Under the pieces are notes generated by a model. That model was not told the DNA's origin. It saw nothing but the letters and a program-made list of their open reading frames with translations, and made no database searches. This document shows, piece after piece, positions 8,848 through 18,407 of a stretch of DNA of 64,000 nt; positions within the stretch are counted from its first letter, which is position 1, and every line of letters begins with the position of its first letter. The DNA is taken from assembly GCA_001464425.1 (NCBI GenBank), contig LNEK01000026.1, forward strand, positions 62,001 through 126,000, in the 5' to 3' direction. Source of the DNA: Alphaproteobacteria bacterium Ga0077535 (GTDB taxonomy: Bacteria; Pseudomonadota; Alphaproteobacteria; Caulobacterales; Aquidulcibacteraceae). Position numbers and translations under genes: made by a program.

Positions 8848-10286
8848 TCATGCCTCCGCCAACTCGTCTGTTTCGTCGGCCGCGCTGCGCCAACGTGGCT
8901 GGCGATCACGGAAGGCCCAGTGGATTGTGACTTCTCCGACTTCAGGGACCGCGCTTAGCCGCCAAGTGTCCGCCCACGTTGCGCTGCGGCCTCTACCAAA
9001 GCCGATTACATTCGCGTTGTAGAGGCTAGAGATGCACGCATCGAGTGCGGTGTGGTCAGCCTCGATGCCAGCATCTATCAAAAACAGCTTAAAGTCGTCG
9101 CGGGATAGGGTTCTTTTCGGCGCACGGCTAAGGCTTCGAAGCAATCTTCGCGCGAAGGTAGGCTCGTACTGAAAGGCAAGGGTTGGCAGCGCCTCGGAGA
9201 GCATGTCCTCCCGCTGTAGAGCGATCTTGTCGATTACAGATTCGGAAGAGATCAGCATGTCTGGCTCGAATGCCGCTGCGTGCTGTGACGCGTAACGCAC
9301 GAAATTCAACAGTTCGCGGGGGCGTCCAAAGCAATAGTGCATCATATATAAAAGCTGATCGTCCTGTCCTTCCGCTTGCGCTTGAAACAGATCGGAAATG
9401 CCTTTGGGCTGAGCGTGACGAAGCTTGATTTGCTCAGATACCAACCGATGTTGAACGATGTCTCGAAGCTTTTCACGCGTCCATTGGAGCTTGAGGATTG
9501 TTCGCTGCACTTTCGCATCAGGTCATCTTCGGTAACCTGTAAATAGTCGGGCCGAAGCAACAGCACGAATGCTGGCCCTTTTTGTCTTTGGTGAAGCCGG
9601 TAGACGGCGTGGATCAGCGCCTTGAGTTCCAGGGACTTTTCTGGGTTCGTTATCCGGAACTGTGCAGCTTCATCGACTGAATCGAAGAAGAAGACTTCCG
9701 GCACCTTCTTGCTAATCAACAGCTTCAGAACATCTTCAATACGGTCCTTGAGAATAACGGGTGCAATCTTCGGGGCGGCTTGGCCGGTCTCGGGCATCGC
9801 GGCCTCGATCCCGTCCTTCGAGATCTTCGATCGCGATAGAAAGAACATTATTTTGTCGAGCCACGAGGGCTCTGTAAGGATGCGCGTGCGGGCTTCAGCT
9901 GACAGTTGTTTTGCTTCGGGAAGCTCGCCCTTTTCCAGTTTCTTTATTGCGCGGCGGAGGATCGCTCCCTCAAACGCCAGGACCATCGTGTTGAAGTCTA
10001 GCTCTCCAGACAGGCGCTGGAGTATGAAGCGGTACTCGTCATAGAGATCAGCAAAGCTATCGACTCGGAATTTCTTGGGGAGCCGCTCGCAGAGTGCTTT
10101 TGCTAGGCCAGTTTTTCCCGTGCCCTTTTTCCCGAGCACGAAGGCATACCGCCGACCGCGAAGCTGCTTGATCGTCGCGTCCGAGACGATGATTTTGTTT
10201 CCGACATCGATGTCTCGATCAGCATCGATCGTCCAGTCGCGGATTGCGAGGTGAAGTTCTTCTCGCTGCTCCAACGTGATCGTCAT
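8848..10286 (-). pseudogene. P-loop ATPase, Sll1717 type, split by a one-base frame change
   Basis: Two overlapping frames together make one protein of about 478 residues. The first frame (from 10286) has the Walker A motif GKKGTGKT (about 52-59) and a Walker B-like VFFFDSVDEA (about 208), then loses sense after DDLMRK. The second frame resumes exactly there, as VQRTILKLQWTREKL, and runs to 8848. The layout matches the Sll1717 P-loop ATPase family. The break is at 9510-9513, where the coding strand reads CGAAAG then TGC; one missing base, or a -1 slip on A-AAG, would restore the frame. It could be a true mutation, an assembly error or programmed frameshifting. GGGAGTGGGCGG precedes the ATG. 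The function of this family is unclear. Confidence 0.75.
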
Positions 10287-10343
10287 CCGCCCACTCCCTG
10301 GACGGATATTAACTCACATTAACCAAATCGCAATCCACGGTCG

Positions 10344-11384
10344 CTAAAGTGAACGTAGCGCGTCTACCAAAAATTGCATGTCCGCTGGCAGCTCGCTGGT
10401 GAAACGCATTTCGTCGCGGGTGATGGGATGGACGAAGCCCAGCACCGCCGCATGGAGCGCCTGGCGCGGAAAAGCCGCGACAGCCGCTGCGGCTTCTTCC
10501 GCGCGCGGACCTTCGGCTTTGAACGCGCGTTGCTTGCCGTACATCGGATCGCCGACCAGTGGGCAACCCAGATGCGTGAGATGCGCGCGGATCTGGTGCG
10601 TCCGGCCTGTGTGCAAACGGCACTCGAGCAACGCCGCGGCGGGGCGGCCCGCCGATGCGCCGGCTTGCTGGCCGTAGCTCTCGATCGTCCAATACTGCGT
10701 TATCGCGATCTTGCCAGCTTCGGTGTCCGGATCGCGCGCCACCACGTATTTGCGGCGGTCTTCGCTTGAACGCACGAGTCTGTTTTCGATTGTTGCGGTT
10801 CGCTCTTTCGGCGCGCCGCGCGTCACCGCGTAATAGACGCGGTCGATATCGTGTTTTGCGAACAGCTTCGCCAATCCCTGATGCGCCGCATCGTGTTTGG
10901 CGACGACGACCAGGCCTGTCGTGTCCTTATCGATGCGATGCACGATCCCTGGCCGCGCGACGCCGCCAATGCCGGAGAGGCTGTCACCGCAATGCGCGAG
11001 CAGGGCGTTTACCAGCGTGCCGCGCATCGACCCGGGCGCCGGATGCATCGCCATGCCCATCGCTTTGTCGACGACGACCAGGTGCGCATCCTCGAACACG
11101 ATGTTCAGGGGCAGCACTTCCGGCTGCGGCGCGGCCGGCTCTGGCGGCGGCAGCACTAAGGCATAGGTCGCCCCCGCGCGCGGCTTATCCTTCGCGTGCG
11201 TGACGGGCGCGCCATCGATGCTAAGTTTGCCGGCGCCGATCAATCCCTGAACGCGCGAGCGCGAAAGGTCCGGCCAAAGCTGCGCCAACCAAACGTCCAC
11301 GCGCTCGCCCGCGCCCTCCGGCGCAACCGCCCGGCGAACCTCGCCACCGTCCGGCGCTTCGATGTCTTCTTCGTCGTTGGTCAT
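10344..11384 (-). CDS. rluD: Ribosomal large-subunit pseudouridine synthase, RluA/RluD family
   Basis: 346 residues. An S4 RNA-binding domain (about 25-80) precedes the pseudouridine synthase domain, whose catalytic motif HRIDKDTTGL puts the nucleophilic Asp at about 152. The later RLHTGRTHQIRAHL motif is also conserved. RluD makes pseudouridines in helix 69 of 23S rRNA; the family also holds RluC and RluA, but the S4 domain and length favour RluD/C. ATG at 11384 was chosen because GGGAAGGGAAG lies upstream; the longer reading starts inside a repeat element. Upstream is a pair of inverted CCCTCCCCT repeats and the divergent endonuclease-fold gene. Confidence 0.9.
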   Translation of the reverse strand: MTNDEEDIEAPDGGEVRRAVAPEGAGERVDVWLAQLWPDLSRSRVQGLIGAGKLSIDGAPVTHAKDKPRAGATYALVLPPPEPAAPQPEVLPLNIVFEDAHLVVVDKAMGMAMHPAPGSMRGTLVNALLAHCGDSLSGIGGVARPGIVHRIDKDTTGLVVVAKHDAAHQGLAKLFAKHDIDRVYYAVTRGAPKERTATIENRLVRSSEDRRKYVVARDPDTEAGKIAITQYWTIESYGQQAGASAGRPAAALLECRLHTGRTHQIRAHLTHLGCPLVGDPMYGKQRAFKAEGPRAEEAAAAVAAFPRQALHAAVLGFVHPITRDEMRFTSELPADMQFLVDALRSL

Positions 11385-11392
11385 GCGCTCAA

Positions 11393-11531
11393 CTTCCCTT
11401 CCCCTTGAGGGGAGGGCCACGGGTGGGGTGAAACTCAGTGCCTGCGCTTACGCAATTGCGTGTTGAAACGCGAGCTTTCATGCATCGGCGCTGCACCCCA
11501 CTCCTTGCCCCTCCCCTCGAGGGGAGGAGGC
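11393..11531. repeat. Facing pair of GGGGAGGG-type repeats between divergent genes
   Basis: The left copy (about 11393-11431) and right copy (about 11492-11531) are inverted relative to each other and share CACCCCAC, a spacer of about seven bases, then CCTCCCCT followed by a self-complementary AAGGGG/GAGGGG arm. Each copy is itself a small palindrome (CCCCT-GAGGGG). They flank about 60 bp and lie between the starts of rluD and the next plus-strand gene. This looks like a dispersed REP-type palindromic element present twice, or part of a symmetric regulatory region. Confidence 0.55.
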
Positions 11532-11546
11532 GTGTAAGCAGAGGCC

Positions 11547-12569
11547 ATGAAGCGCGTACTCATCACCTTGGCCGGCGTTGCAGCGGCGGCGGCAATCTAC
11601 GTCGTCGCCTTCCTTTATGTGAACCATCAGGTCTCCGCGCGCGCCGAAGACTTGCATCGCGCCACTTCGCCCGATCTTGCTGAAGCCGGCGACACGCTCG
11701 ACATCCTGATTTGGAATATCGGCTATGGCGGCCTCGGCGCCGGCAGCGATTTCTTCGCCGATGGCGGCGAGAGCACTTTCCCGCCCAGCCGCCGCGCCGT
11801 GCGCGACAACGTCGCCGGCATTGAGAGCTTCCTCATCAGTCAGCAGGACGCCGATGTCGTGCTCATTCAGGAACTCGCGCGCGGCGGGCCGGTGAATTAT
11901 TGGATCGATGCGCGCGCGCGCGTGGAGCATGCTTTGCGTGATCGCGACTCTTTGGTGTTCGCCGATTTTCGCACGCGGCTCCTGCCTTGGCCTCTGCGCA
12001 TGGATCACGGGCAGGGCATCTATTCGCAAGTCCGCATCGGAAGCGCCGATGTGGTCGCGCTGCCGGCGGAGGACGGCGGCCTCCTCGGCGTGCGCCGCCG
12101 TTATGCGTCGCCGCTCGTGCATCTCGCGGGAGATCAGAACTGGACCATAGCCAGCGTCCACCTCGCCGCCTTTGACGATGACGCGGCCGTGCGCACGCGT
12201 CAGCTCCGCGAACTCATGGCCTGGGCCGTGAGCGAGTATGAAAGCGGCCGCCGCGTTGTCATCGGCGGCGATTGGAATTTGCAACTGGTTGAGACCGATT
12301 TCCCGCACACGACGGATGAGCGCTTCTTGTTCTGGCTGTTCCCGTTTCCGCAGGACGCATTGCCCGAGGGCTGGCGCATCGCCGCGGACGCCGAGATCCC
12401 AAGTGTTCGCACCAATCACCAGGCCTATGTGCCGGGCGAAAATTACGTCACTACAATCGACGGGTTCATCGTATCCCCGAATGTGGATATCGTCGATGTC
12501 CACGGCTTCGATCTGGGCTTCGCCCACGCCGATCACCAGCCGGTCCGCCTGCGCGCCCAAGCGCGGTAA
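11547..12569 (+). CDS. Exported endonuclease/exonuclease/phosphatase-fold protein
   Basis: 340 residues. A single N-terminal hydrophobic segment (about 4-27) acts as signal anchor, so the domain is periplasmic. The fold is indicated by ILIWNIGYGG (metal-site strand), VVLIQEL (catalytic Glu), SVHLAAF, GGDWNL (Asp/Asn pair) and the closing ADHQPV (catalytic His). The family includes sphingomyelinases, nucleases and inositol phosphatases; the substrate here is not evident. GAGGCC precedes the ATG. The PhoD-type phosphodiesterase follows 67 bp downstream, so the two may form an extracytoplasmic phosphate-scavenging unit (inference). Confidence 0.8.
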   Translation: MKRVLITLAGVAAAAAIYVVAFLYVNHQVSARAEDLHRATSPDLAEAGDTLDILIWNIGYGGLGAGSDFFADGGESTFPPSRRAVRDNVAGIESFLISQQDADVVLIQELARGGPVNYWIDARARVEHALRDRDSLVFADFRTRLLPWPLRMDHGQGIYSQVRIGSADVVALPAEDGGLLGVRRRYASPLVHLAGDQNWTIASVHLAAFDDDAAVRTRQLRELMAWAVSEYESGRRVVIGGDWNLQLVETDFPHTTDERFLFWLFPFPQDALPEGWRIAADAEIPSVRTNHQAYVPGENYVTTIDGFIVSPNVDIVDVHGFDLGFAHADHQPVRLRAQAR

Positions 12570-12636
12570 CGGGCGCTTCTCCGCCCCCTTGCAGCCGCGC
12601 GGCGCTTAGGGTCTTCTCCGCGCAGTGGAGGGACGC

Positions 12637-14499
12637 ATGAGTAAGCGGAAATGGACGCGCCGCGGCGTAGTGATCGCCGGCGCCAGCGGCGCGGCGGCAG
12701 CTTGTGCGCAAAGCGTCGAAACCCCGCCTTATGAGGGCGCAGTCGCCTTCAATCACGGCGTCGCTTCCGGCGATCCCAAGCAGGATCGCGTCGTCATTTG
12801 GACGCGCGTCTCGCCCGAGCAAAGCGGTGACGTGCCGGTGCGCTGGATCGTGGCGCGCAACCGCGAGCTTACCGACATCGTCAAGACCGGCGTCATCGCC
12901 GCCAACTCCGCGCGCGATTACACTGTGAAGGTTGATGTCACCGGCCTGCGCCCCGGCGCGCCATACTTTTACGGCTTCCGCGCCGGCGCCTCCGAAAGCA
13001 CGATCGGCAAAACCCGCACGCTGCCGCGCGGTAGCGCCGAAGTCGCGCGCATCGCGGTCGTATCCTGTTCGTCCTTTTCGCACGGTTTCTTCAACGCATA
13101 CGAATCGCTGGCGGAGCGCGACGATATCGATCTCGTCGTTCACCTAGGCGATTACATCTACGAGTACGGCATCAACGGTTATGGCGGCGATGTCGCCCTG
13201 CAACTCGGCCGCGTGCCGGCGCCCGAAGTGGAGTGTCTGGGGCTTTCCGATTATCGCGCCCGCCATGCGCAATACAAAACCGAGGCCGAACTGCAAGCCG
13301 CGCACGCCATGGCGCCGTGGGTGGTGGTCTGGGACGATCACGAGGTCGCCAACGACACCTTCGCCACTGGTGCGCAAAATCACAATGAAGGAGAGGGCCA
13401 ATTCGCCGCGCGCAAACAGGCGGCGCTGCAGGCGTATTATGAGTGGATGCCAATCCGCGATCCCGAAACTGGCCGCGCCTTCGAGGCCATCAATCGCAGC
13501 TTCGACTATGGCGATCTGTTCAGCCTGATCATGCTGGAAACGCGTCTTTTGGCGCGCACGCAACCGCTCGATTACGCGCGCGAGATGCCGATCCGCCAGC
13601 AACGCTGGAGTTTCACTAGCCCGACCGCTGCGGTCGCTCTCCGTGACCATGAGGCCGATACACCCGGAATGCAGCGTTTGCCGGCTATCTTCGAGGAAGT
13701 GGGCCAAGAGATGCGCCCCGTCCTCGATTGGCGCCGCGCCGGCCCGATGCTGCAAACGTTGCAAGCCGGGCAGTCGTTACCTGCCGGCTTTTTCGTCGCG
13801 CCCGATGCCGACGCGATCGCGGCTCTGCTCGCGGCGCCAGAGCGCCAGCTCACCGGCGCGGTGCAGGAGCAATGGCTGTCGGAAGAACTCGCGCGCTCCA
13901 AGCAAGCTGGCGCGACGTGGCAAGTGATCGGCAATCAAATCTTGATGGCGCCGGTGCTGGCGCCAGACCTATCGCGCACGCCGCCGCAACTCGCGGCCGC
14001 GCTCGAGCGCTTGTTGCCTGGCGTCACCGAACTCCTGAAGCTGTCGCGCTTTCCGTTCCCGCTCAACACCGATGCTTGGGACGGCTATCCCGCCGCGCGC
14101 GCGCGGGTGTTGGCGAGTCTGCGCGCCAATGCTGGCAACGCACTTGTCCTCACGGGCGATACGCACACCGCGTGGGCCAACGAGATCGAGGATGGTGAAG
14201 GCCGCATCGCGGTCGAGTTCGGTACGACGTCGGTCACATCGCCTAGCCAGTCCGATCCGTTCGCGCCGGCCGGCATCGACTTCGATGCAGGCGTCCGCGC
14301 CCGCAACCCGCACGTGAAATACGCCGATGGCACGAAGCGCGGCTATCTGGTTCTGACCTTGTCGCGCGAGCAGGCGCTGGCGGAATTCTTCGGCGTGTCC
14401 AACATCCTGTCGAAGGAATACGAAACCGCGCGCACCGCCGCCTTCACTGTCGCCGCCGATACCGGCCCAGGCGTTGGCGCGATTACAGCGGCAGAATAA
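12637..14499 (+). CDS. phoD: PhoD-type alkaline phosphatase/phosphodiesterase, Tat-exported
   Basis: About 620 residues. The N-terminus has a twin-arginine signal (KRKWTRRGVVIAG) followed by a Cys-containing region, consistent with Tat export to the periplasm. A short N-terminal PhoD_N domain (FNHGVASGDPKQDRVVIWTR) is followed by the metallophosphatase core with HLGDYIYEYG, WDDHEVANDT and the late GDTHTAW motif, all metal ligands in PhoD enzymes. PhoD uses Fe and Ca to cleave phosphomono- and diesters. The start was set at 12637 by GGAGGGACGC just upstream. No Pho box was recognised. Confidence 0.9.
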   Translation: MSKRKWTRRGVVIAGASGAAAACAQSVETPPYEGAVAFNHGVASGDPKQDRVVIWTRVSPEQSGDVPVRWIVARNRELTDIVKTGVIAANSARDYTVKVDVTGLRPGAPYFYGFRAGASESTIGKTRTLPRGSAEVARIAVVSCSSFSHGFFNAYESLAERDDIDLVVHLGDYIYEYGINGYGGDVALQLGRVPAPEVECLGLSDYRARHAQYKTEAELQAAHAMAPWVVVWDDHEVANDTFATGAQNHNEGEGQFAARKQAALQAYYEWMPIRDPETGRAFEAINRSFDYGDLFSLIMLETRLLARTQPLDYAREMPIRQQRWSFTSPTAAVALRDHEADTPGMQRLPAIFEEVGQEMRPVLDWRRAGPMLQTLQAGQSLPAGFFVAPDADAIAALLAAPERQLTGAVQEQWLSEELARSKQAGATWQVIGNQILMAPVLAPDLSRTPPQLAAALERLLPGVTELLKLSRFPFPLNTDAWDGYPAARARVLASLRANAGNALVLTGDTHTAWANEIEDGEGRIAVEFGTTSVTSPSQSDPFAPAGIDFDAGVRARNPHVKYADGTKRGYLVLTLSREQALAEFFGVSNILSKEYETARTAAFTVAADTGPGVGAITAAE

Positions 14500-14670
14500 T
14501 CACGCCGCCTTGCGCTCATCTTCGCGCTTCGGCGCTTCAATCGCGTCCGTCTCGATCGCGCGCATCAGCATTGTGTGCACGAACAGGTTCGCGGCGTTGA
14601 GATCGCGCCCGGAATGTTGCGCGAATGACCGCAAGGTTTCGGCGAGGGAGAGAAATTGCTCAGCGTTCAT
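14500..14670 (-). CDS. Small hypothetical protein, 56 residues
   Basis: An intact 56-residue frame starting MNAEQFLSLAETLRSFAQ and ending in a charged tail EDERKAA. It fills the gap after phoD on the opposite strand with no overlap; its stop lies immediately beside the phoD stop. Composition is balanced and predicted helical, unlike an antisense shadow, since no gene covers it on the other strand. The ribosome binding site is weak. I recognise no family. Confidence 0.5.
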   Translation of the reverse strand: MNAEQFLSLAETLRSFAQHSGRDLNAANLFVHTMLMRAIETDAIEAPKREDERKAA

Positions 14671-14738
14671 GCTGTGCTATCTGGGCTGAATCGGCGACAG
14701 CTTCGTGACTCGCGCGTGACTCAAATGTGGCGCGCACG

Positions 14739-15842
14739 TTAACTTTTTGCGCCGCCCAGCCTGTTGACATCGCCACGCCGCGCCAAACCAAAGCTCAGCA
14801 GCTGTTCTGACGGCCTTCCGCTTAGCCATTCTTCCGCCAGCTCGCCAAACACCGGCGCATATTTGAATCCGTGTCCGGAGCACGCGGAGAACAACAACAC
14901 GCGTTCGTTCGCTGCGCTTGGCGCAATCAAGAAGTGCTCATCAGGCGTCACCGTGTAGAGGCAGCGCTGCATCCGCACCGGCTCGGCATGGTGCTTCGGT
15001 AAGAGTAACGCCGCTTGCTCCGAGAGCAGGGCCGCATCCCGTTCATCGGGTTCGCGCACAGCGTCCGGCTCAGTCGCGCCGCCAATGGCGTGGAGACCGA
15101 TTTTGTAATAGCCGCGCGGCGCCGGCATGCCGAACGTGCCTTCTTCGTTGTCGATGCAAATTACCGGCAGCATCCGTGGCTGATCGGTTTCGAACCAGCC
15201 GACAACGCGCCGCTTCACGCTAAGCCGCCCCGCAAACTCCGGCAGCATCCGCCCGGCCCACGCGCCCGCCGCGACGATCACCGCATCGAAGGTCATCGTC
15301 GTGTCATCGATTTTTAGCGTAAGCCCCTCGATCGGCGCGGAAATGCGTTTGCCGTGCGCCAGACGCGCGCCCCATTTCACAGCTTGCCGAAGCAAAAACG
15401 CGCGCGTCGCGTCAGCGGCGATCACGCCGCAGTCTTCTTGCCGAAACACGTCCCATTCGTACGGCATCGCGATGTAGCCGCGCGTCAGCGGATGGATCGC
15501 ATCGCCGCGCAGCAAGGCGGCGGGCTTGCGGCTCAAACGCTGGCACGCTTCCACGAACGGCGAGCCGCGCGGCCCGGCCATCAGCCCGCTCGTCCATTCG
15601 ATCAGCGGCCGCCCGGCCAAGCCTTCCCAGGTGCGCCACGCCTCAACGGCGCGCCGCGCCAGCTGCACATAGACTTCGCCTTCGCCGGGCGTCGCTCGCA
15701 TGATCCGTGTGTCGCCGTGCGAAGAGCCGTTCTCGTGCATCGGCTCAAACTGCTCGAAGCCGAACACGTCGTGGCCCGCGAGCGCCAAGCGCGCTGCGAT
15801 GCTCAGTCCGGCAATGCCGAGGCCAACGACGGCGACTTTCAT
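14739..15842 (-). CDS. N-methyl amino acid oxidase (SolA / monomeric sarcosine oxidase family)
   Basis: 367 residues. The FAD-binding Rossmann motif VVGLGIAGLS is at the N-terminus. HGDTRIMR (about 45-52) and the late RCLYTVTPDEHFLI with SGHGFKYAP match monomeric sarcosine oxidase and N-methyltryptophan oxidase, where the Cys before YTVT binds FAD covalently. The enzyme oxidises an N-methylated or secondary amine to give H2O2 and aldehyde or imine; the exact substrate is not deducible. The ATG at 15842 is preceded by TTTTGGGG. It is a single gene with no visible operon partners. Confidence 0.85.
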   Translation of the reverse strand: MKVAVVGLGIAGLSIAARLALAGHDVFGFEQFEPMHENGSSHGDTRIMRATPGEGEVYVQLARRAVEAWRTWEGLAGRPLIEWTSGLMAGPRGSPFVEACQRLSRKPAALLRGDAIHPLTRGYIAMPYEWDVFRQEDCGVIAADATRAFLLRQAVKWGARLAHGKRISAPIEGLTLKIDDTTMTFDAVIVAAGAWAGRMLPEFAGRLSVKRRVVGWFETDQPRMLPVICIDNEEGTFGMPAPRGYYKIGLHAIGGATEPDAVREPDERDAALLSEQAALLLPKHHAEPVRMQRCLYTVTPDEHFLIAPSAANERVLLFSACSGHGFKYAPVFGELAEEWLSGRPSEQLLSFGLARRGDVNRLGGAKS

Positions 15843-15967
15843 CCCCAAAACCTACAAGCGCCCGCGCTCCGCGCCAATGTGCATAAGCCGTGCAGAGGCT
15901 CGGCATTGTTCGAGGAATCCCATGTTCGCGCGGTGTCGCGCGCAAAAGCCTGCGCTAGCCTCGTGGC

Positions 15968-16864
15968 ATGAGTCTGAAAGACGCGATCAAGGGCAGGGTG
16001 GAGGCGCTGGACGCCTGGGCGCGGCCGTGGGCCGAGCGCTCGCAATGGCGCGCCTGGGCGTACGAGTTCCTGCTCTTCGGGTTGAAGCAAGCCTGGGCCT
16101 GCCTGTTCGGCGGCTTGATGCTGGTGCTGCTCGTCGGCACGCATTTGCTTTGGCCCGATGACGCGCCGCTGGCGCGCTATGATTTTCTGGTGATCGCTTC
16201 GGTGGCGATCCAAGCGGCGCTGCTGATGACGAAGCTCGAACGCTGGGACGAAGCTTTGGTCATCCTCATCTTCCACGTTGTCGGCACGGTCATGGAGATT
16301 TTCAAAACTGCGCATGGCTCCTGGATCTACCCGGAAGAGAGCTTGCTCCGTATCGCTGGCGTGCCGCTTTTCTCCGGCTTCATGTACGCGTGCGTCGGCT
16401 CCTACATCGCCCGCGCCATGCGCCTCTTCGAGATCAAGTTTCAGAACTATCCGCCGCTTTGGACGACATGGGCGCTGGCGCTGCTCGCCTACATCAACTT
16501 TTTCACGCACCACTACACCATCGATATCCGCCTCGGCCTGTTCGCGTTTTCAGCGCTGATCTTCGGCCGCGCTTGGTTCGTGTTCACGCCTGACCGACGC
16601 CCGCGCCGCATGCCGATGCTGGTTGGGTTGCTTTTGGTCGCGCTTTTCATCTGGATCGCCGAAAACGCCGGCACCTTCGCCGCCGCCTGGGTTTATCCTA
16701 GCCAGCGGGACGGCTGGCATATCGTGCCGATCGACAAGATGGGCGCTTGGTATTTGCTGATGCTACTGAGCTTTGTGCTGGTGACGCTGGTGCATAAGCC
16801 CGAGCTAAGTCCGCAATTGCCAGCCCGCGGCGGCATCGCTAGCGTTTCCCCTGTACCGCGCTGA
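15968..16864 (+). CDS. DUF817 integral membrane protein
   Basis: 298 residues with about seven to eight membrane segments. The stretches FEIKFQNYPP, INFFTHHYTID, FGRAWFVFTPDR and AENAGTFAAAWVYP are those of the DUF817 family, whose function is unknown. An amphipathic N-terminus (RVEALDAWARPWAERSQWRAW) precedes the first segment. The following gene starts only a few bases later, with its own ribosome binding site, so the two are likely cotranscribed. Confidence 0.8.
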   Translation: MSLKDAIKGRVEALDAWARPWAERSQWRAWAYEFLLFGLKQAWACLFGGLMLVLLVGTHLLWPDDAPLARYDFLVIASVAIQAALLMTKLERWDEALVILIFHVVGTVMEIFKTAHGSWIYPEESLLRIAGVPLFSGFMYACVGSYIARAMRLFEIKFQNYPPLWTTWALALLAYINFFTHHYTIDIRLGLFAFSALIFGRAWFVFTPDRRPRRMPMLVGLLLVALFIWIAENAGTFAAAWVYPSQRDGWHIVPIDKMGAWYLLMLLSFVLVTLVHKPELSPQLPARGGIASVSPVPR

Positions 16865-16882
16865 TAGGCGATGGGGAGAAGA

Positions 16883-17644
16883 ATGCGTCAGTTAGCTCTC
16901 GCAGCCCTATTGGCCGTGTGTGCCGCGCCTGCTGCGGCGCAAGACCTGCGTGTTCTGACGCACGCTGAGCTCGCGCAAGCGTTTGAGGGTCGACACGGCT
17001 GTCGCGGCCCAACGTCGGAAGGCGAATGCGAATCCGTAATGACGTTGCTGCAATCTGATCAGGCGGTGTTGCGTGTGCGCGAATTGGGCGTCACGCGCAT
17101 CGCCGAGTTTGGCGAGGAACCTATTTCAGAGTTTGTGCGCAGCCTCGGTTTTTACTCGGCGCATGCCGATCTTTTCACCGCGCTCGAAGCTCAGCGCGCG
17201 GCCGGCGGCTACGTGTTCCTAAAGCAGATCGAAGTCGCCTCCGGCGCGTACGATGCTGAAGTCGGCGCCTATTGTTCGCGCACGGAGGCAGCTCAAAGTT
17301 TGGCTGATGTTGAATTCTATTTTTCGTCGTCACCCGCACCCAACATCGAAGGGGACACGCCGCTTTCTCCGGAAGACTCGGCGCGACTGCGTGCGTTTTT
17401 CGTTGCGCTCGCCAGCGATGCTGAGTTCCGCTCCGCGCTCCCGCCGGACGAGGGATTAGGGCTTATGCTCGATGTCATCACCGGCGGCGCGCGCTATTGC
17501 GTGCAGTATGTCGGTGTTGCGACAGACGCAGGTGTTGAGGTACGCGGCAGTTTAGCGACGGCCGATGGCGTGCCTATCGTGTCGCTGAACCAGCCCATCC
17601 GCATGGCGCCGCTCAGTGAGGAGCTGCGCCTAGTTGCGGACTAA
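16883..17644 (+). CDS. Secreted protein of unknown function
   Basis: 253 residues from the ATG at 16883, which follows GGGGAGAAGA; an ATG at 16871 would add four residues. A Sec signal peptide (LALAALLAVCAAPAAAQ, cleavage after AAA about residue 20) leads a soluble periplasmic domain with four Cys, the first two as C-R-G-P..E-C-E. No family recognised. It directly follows the DUF817 gene on the same strand. Confidence 0.65.
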   Translation: MRQLALAALLAVCAAPAAAQDLRVLTHAELAQAFEGRHGCRGPTSEGECESVMTLLQSDQAVLRVRELGVTRIAEFGEEPISEFVRSLGFYSAHADLFTALEAQRAAGGYVFLKQIEVASGAYDAEVGAYCSRTEAAQSLADVEFYFSSSPAPNIEGDTPLSPEDSARLRAFFVALASDAEFRSALPPDEGLGLMLDVITGGARYCVQYVGVATDAGVEVRGSLATADGVPIVSLNQPIRMAPLSEELRLVAD

Positions 17645-17646
17645 CC

Positions 17647-18261
17647 TCAGCCGTACCCTGCCAGCTTCAAAAACCGATTCCGCAACTCCGCGTCATCCTT
17701 AAACGCGCCGGTGAATTGCGTCGTCACCGTCGTCACGTCCTTGTGGTGAACGCCGCGTGTGCTCATGCATTGATGCTCAGCGTCGATCAGCACGGCGACG
17801 CCGCGCGGCTTGAGCGTAGCATCGATCGACTGTGCGATCTGCGAGGTCATCGTCTCTTGCGTCTGCAGACGCTTGGCAAAAATCTCGACCACACGCGCGA
17901 TCTTGGAAATGCCGACCACCGCGTCCGTTGGCAGATAAGCGACATAGGCCTTGCCGAGGAACGGCGCGATGTGGTGCTCGCAATGGCTCTCCACGTCGAT
18001 CTTCTTCAGCATGACCATGTCGTCATAGCCGCTGACATCCTCGAACACGCGGTTGAGTTCGTCAGCCGGGTTCTCGTCATAGCCGCGGAACCACTCGCGA
18101 TACGCATCAACGACGCGCTTCGGGGTGTCCTTCAGCCCCTCGCGTTCCGGATCGTCACCGGCCCAGGCGATCAGCGTCTTGACCGCTTCCATCGCCGCAT
18201 CGCGCGAAGGCCGCTTTTGCGCAGCCTCTTCAGGCGTGCGCCATTTCAGTATCTCACTCAT
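17647..18261 (-). CDS. folE: GTP cyclohydrolase I
   Basis: 204 residues. FolE converts GTP to dihydroneopterin triphosphate, the first step of folate (and queuosine precursor) synthesis. The zinc ligands are visible in ESHCEHHIAPF and EHQCMSTRGV, and GLKDTPKRVVDAYREWF opens the domain. The ATG at 18261 was chosen over a longer reading that adds a Pro/Ser/Arg-rich stretch with no family match. Convergent with the preceding secreted-protein gene. Confidence 0.95.
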   Translation of the reverse strand: MSEILKWRTPEEAAQKRPSRDAAMEAVKTLIAWAGDDPEREGLKDTPKRVVDAYREWFRGYDENPADELNRVFEDVSGYDDMVMLKKIDVESHCEHHIAPFLGKAYVAYLPTDAVVGISKIARVVEIFAKRLQTQETMTSQIAQSIDATLKPRGVAVLIDAEHQCMSTRGVHHKDVTTVTTQFTGAFKDDAELRNRFLKLAGYG

Positions 18262-18407
18262 CGAAAGCAGGGTCCTTGGACTGAGGGACGGGGGTCGAGC
18301 CGGGAGGGTTCGAGAGGCATATACGCGCCAGCACGACACCCGGACTTAACGCCCGCCCGAAAAACTCACCTCAGGCGATGGGACCCATAATTGGCCCCGG
18401 AAACGAT

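Noticed and set aside
10309-10322. TTAA-N6-TTAA as a CtrA full site upstream of the ATPase
   Set aside because: The CtrA spacing is seven; six is off, so not called.
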